Source: Stenopsyche tienmushanensis (lineage: Eukaryota; Arthropoda; Insecta; Trichoptera; Stenopsychidae). Taken from it: a DNA stretch of 64,000 nucleotides. Under the pieces are notes generated by a model, which had not been told where the DNA came from, did not search any database, and saw nothing but the letters and a program-made list of their open reading frames with translations. Shown here piece after piece: positions 60,911 to 64,000 of the stretch. The DNA lies in the NCBI GenBank assembly GCA_008973525.1, contig WACJ01000274.1, positions 2,976,001-3,040,000 on the forward strand, written 5' to 3'. The first letter of the stretch is position 1. Each line of letters opens with the position of its first letter. Both the position numbers and the translations under genes were made by a program.

Positions 60911-62275
60911 ACACATTATCACGACGCTATTTGTGATTCATTCTAAACAAACGCGGCACCCATCTTGCGCACAACTTTCTCATGTCAAATTTTTCAGTCA
61001 ATATACGATGTACAGCATTTTTTGAAATTTAAATTTAAAAAAATGGTTTTCCAGGTACTGATTGATCTATCTTGATCTATTTGTCTCTATTTTCCGATTT
61101 AAATTTATGAATCTATCTTTGGTCTATTGAGTGTTAAATTTTTTAAAGATCATCAATCATTTTTGGTGCTTCAGTCGCCTTCTGGCCATGATAAAAAAAT
61201 AGTATAGAATTCCTAATATGAAATTCGCTTAACACGACTTGACGATGCGGATGATGGTGATTATGTCAATTATTTAATTTTAAAAATATATATTGGCATT
61301 ATTAAGATACTTTCTTCCGTCATGAATTTGTCACATTTCCGATAAGTTGTGAGCGGTCTTCTCAGATAAATTTGTGAACATCTCGCCATTAGCAATTCGT
61401 CTGCCTTTCACTTCACACGAATGATCATCAATATTGCACACATTTTCAATACCAAAACATAAGTTTTACATCAAATACCAAATCAATTTTTGATATAAAT
61501 CTATATATATACATTGTATAATGCGGCGTGTAATGTTATTAGATAATATCGATAACGCTCATAATTGCGTAATCGTAATAATATGGTGTGTCGGCGTGAA
61601 ACTGGAAAATTTCACATTTGCTCTTCCTCCTTGAACTTCTTTGCGGATTATTTTAGTATTAGAAAGTCAAATGAGATGCATAAACAATCATTATTTTACC
61701 ACTAATAGTGTCATGACATTTCTACACTTGCATTGCACACTCCAATGTTGCTTTTACCTTTTTCAGAGTACTCGATTTGAATGTTTTCCAATGAATTGTA
61801 ATACTAGTGTTTCATTAGAAATTTTAATACTGCCGCGTTCAAATTCCTATTTAATCATTCTAAATAGCACAAGGCGATATGAGTTAATTTACTGCGATGT
61901 TTTTCTTTAGATTTTCTCAGAAGCCCTTTGAGGCTTTAGATACAACCAGTGGACTAAAAAGGCAGATCAAGTACTCAATAAGTAGCACTTGTGAATATAT
62001 AGCATATATTAAAAATGCTCAATACTAAGAGCGGATATTTATTATTAATTTTGCTTCCTCGTCGGAAAAAACGTGTGGATTAAACATATTTATTAATATT
62101 ATAATTGGTTCAATAAATATTTTAATTGATATTGAGCAACTTTCACTATCAACAAGTCATAAACATGATCAAATATAGTTTTAATAATTCAGGCAGGATT
62201 TATACGATGCAAGATTGTATTCTTGAGTTAAATCTGTGATAATATGTTTGAATTGCGAGCTCAGCACAAATGCTT
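60911..62275. other. Intergenic, nothing recognised
   Basis: AT-rich without coding evidence. Confidence 0.4.
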
Positions 62276-62278
62276 TAA

Positions 62279-62351
62279 GAGTAAGCCATCCGCATTTAAT
62301 GCTACTTGTTTCAATGTAGCTCTATTGCTACATCCGTCTTTAACAGGTTAA
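62279..62351 (-). repeat. TTAA-type miniature element end
   Basis: Inverse complement of 62325-62351: TTAACCTGTTAAAGACGGAT, a piggyBac-like terminus at TTAA (62348-62351) close to the TTAACCTGTTGAGGAG start at 32873. Just inside, GTAGC-AATAGA-GCTAC forms a small stem. The opposite end is not identified. Confidence 0.45.
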
Positions 62352-63900
62352 ATTCACTTCACAATATATCCAAGCACTCGTTATTCTATTTATCTTAAAA
62401 ATATCAATGCCCATACAAAAAATATTTTAAACGCCCAAAAAACTTCGATGAATACTTTCACACCAACAATGAAAATCATTCTCTGCATGGAATTCTCCAA
62501 TGACATTTTACCGGACCAGGAAATCTATACAATCTGATACCAACTGGCTATTTGATAAAATGCATTATTTTAAAAGACAATGTGTCATGGTCGGTCGAAG
62601 CAGCTAGCTTAATCAACTATTTTTTGAATTAATTGAGTTGTCAATGCTATCGACGATTTTCTCACACTGTGCAAAATTCTAGATGAATTAATTAAATTGT
62701 ATGCTTTAATATGCAATATTTTGCATATTAGGAAGAGCGCCATTGTATCGAATATTTGACAACGTCACGTTGCATATAAAGCGCTGAATTAAATTTCAAT
62801 GGAAATGAGTATTTGAATAACCAATGATGCCATTTTCGTGCTAATAAATTAGCTAAGGAAATTAAATTAATATATACTGACATTTAATCTTTGAAAATAT
62901 ATCGATAAATTTAAAAAGTGATACCATCATCCAGAGTCTACTTTAAATTCAACCTGTTTTTAGTCTTATTTTTGATTTAAAAATATATGTAGAAAAATAT
63001 ATAGGAAACAATCATATAAAGATGTCCCTAAAAATACTTTCTATGAACATTTTCAACGTCCGATAATGAATACGGTACATTCAAAAGAAGACATTATACA
63101 CATAATGTTAAATTTGGACTTGTCAAGTATACGACAAGTATATTCACTATAGCAAATTTCCAAGATCAGAAAATATTTGTTTATATTATTTATGTGTGTG
63201 GCAAAGGATTACAAACAATTCATTTCTAAAATGAAGGTTGCGACTTCATATAACTCACTCTGTGTAAACTTATTTTTTAAAAATACACTCTTAATAGACA
63301 GCAACTATAGCATATCATTTATGTATTTCTAATAACAAAATCTTTCATTATCTCAGGATAGTCACAATATTTTCAGCAGACTTTTCAGTGTATGGACTCC
63401 ATTCTAAACTTTCTCTGGTTATTTTTTGCAATTCAATTAGTCTAAAATGTTAATACTCAACTGATCATTAATCGTTTAATACGTTGGAAAGCAATTAATC
63501 AGATAGACTCTCGTTTATCCGGGCTAGTGTTGGGGAGGAAACACATGGATAACTGGGAAATACAGATAATCATCAAATTTACAATTGGTTTCGAATATAA
63601 TATCATATTTACAATACAAAATTTATTAAGAAATACAGATAATGTAGTGAAGTAGTTAAATGGCTATTGGTAGTTAGTACTAAGCGTTACCAAATTAAAA
63701 AAAAATATATTTGAAAAAAATCATATTCTAATATCATTATATTCAAATCCTCTTTGTTCACCGTAATCTAGCAATGTTTTAATACAATTCAACGCCATTT
63801 TATGACTTATGTCATTACTGGTATATTATTTACTTGTAGAATTCTCTTGAGAAGCAAAATAAACGATATCCATGCATTCAACAGCTGGAACATTTAAATA
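62352..63900. other. Intergenic, nothing recognised
   Basis: AT-rich without coding evidence or clear repeat ends. Confidence 0.4.
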
Positions 63901-63999
63901 TCATTTTACGAGTTTCAGTCCAGGAACGAATGAAGCAAACTTTTCTTTCATTGAAACCAGCATTTTTGTTGGCAAGCACTTCCAGTACAGGTCTGTCTC
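63901..63999 (-). pseudogene. Tigger/pogo-type transposase fragment, cut by the right window edge
   Basis: The minus-strand frame from the window end reads ETDLYWKCLPTKMLVSMKEK, then FASFVPGLKLVK and a stop at 63901-63903. 'DETGLYWKCLPTKTLASKKEK.APGFK' is the start of the DDE domain in Tigger-type transposases; here the DET has become xET, the Lys after SM is kept, and the frame ends prematurely. The same domain segment appears on the plus strand at 1-117, in a much more diverged copy. Confidence 0.7.
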
Positions 64000-64000
64000 A

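Noticed and set aside
1..64000. CRISPR arrays, prokaryotic operons, integrated virus genes
   Set aside because: No regularly spaced direct repeats, no ribosome-binding-site-led gene strings and no viral structural or replication domains were recognised on either strand.

Overview
The window is AT-rich insect nuclear DNA. Genes have short phase-0 exons with GT-AG introns, intergenic space is long, and the rest holds decayed copies of nearly every major insect transposon class. I cannot resolve the order with confidence. The pair of cysteine-patterned secreted proteins recalls dipteran secreted families, but that is inference only. I see no prokaryotic operons, CRISPR arrays, rRNA genes or clearly functional tRNA genes.

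Three protein-coding genes are well supported. (1) 14502-16991, plus strand: a six-exon DnaJ-domain protein, the orthologue of DNAJC8/SPF31, 249 residues as spliced here. (2) and (3) 22786-21390 and 27191-25958, both minus strand: two four-exon secreted proteins of 259 and 255 residues. They are diverged tandem paralogues with the same exon number, the same phase-0 junctions and an almost invariant six-cysteine spacing. A GC-richer, promoter-like stretch with a possible splice donor at 58930-59290 may be the non-coding first exon of a gene continuing beyond the right edge.

The rest is mobile-element debris, listed left to right: Tigger/pogo fragments at both extreme ends (1-117 plus; 63901-63999 minus); TTAA-flanked miniature elements (197, 32873, 36016 and 62351); a family with TA-flanked ends (3461, 40709-42473, 48330); Helitron pieces (5457, 53864, 55071-55172); an RTE-like reverse-transcriptase fossil (6150-6560); three mariner remnants (8089-8474, 33221-33640, 55444-56035); a DDE transposase of the Mutator-like-domain kind in two copies (8745-9698 minus; 43942-45010 plus); piggyBac remnants (19050-20023 minus; 34561-35906 plus, with both ends); hAT-like single ends (16459, 18818); a complete tRNA-derived SINE with target duplication (40122-40314); and three copies of the same non-LTR retrotransposon 3' coding end (28868-29157, 54490-54850, 60748-60910).

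The most informative structures are a nested insertion whose empty-site equivalent is also in this window (40895-41794 inside 40709-42473, compared with 3461-3822), the link between that insert and the transposase-bearing element at 43942-45010 through nearly identical termini, and the paralogous secreted genes. From about 45 to 53.8 kb and 56 to 64 kb the window is largely gene-free. I found no convincing new multi-gene system.
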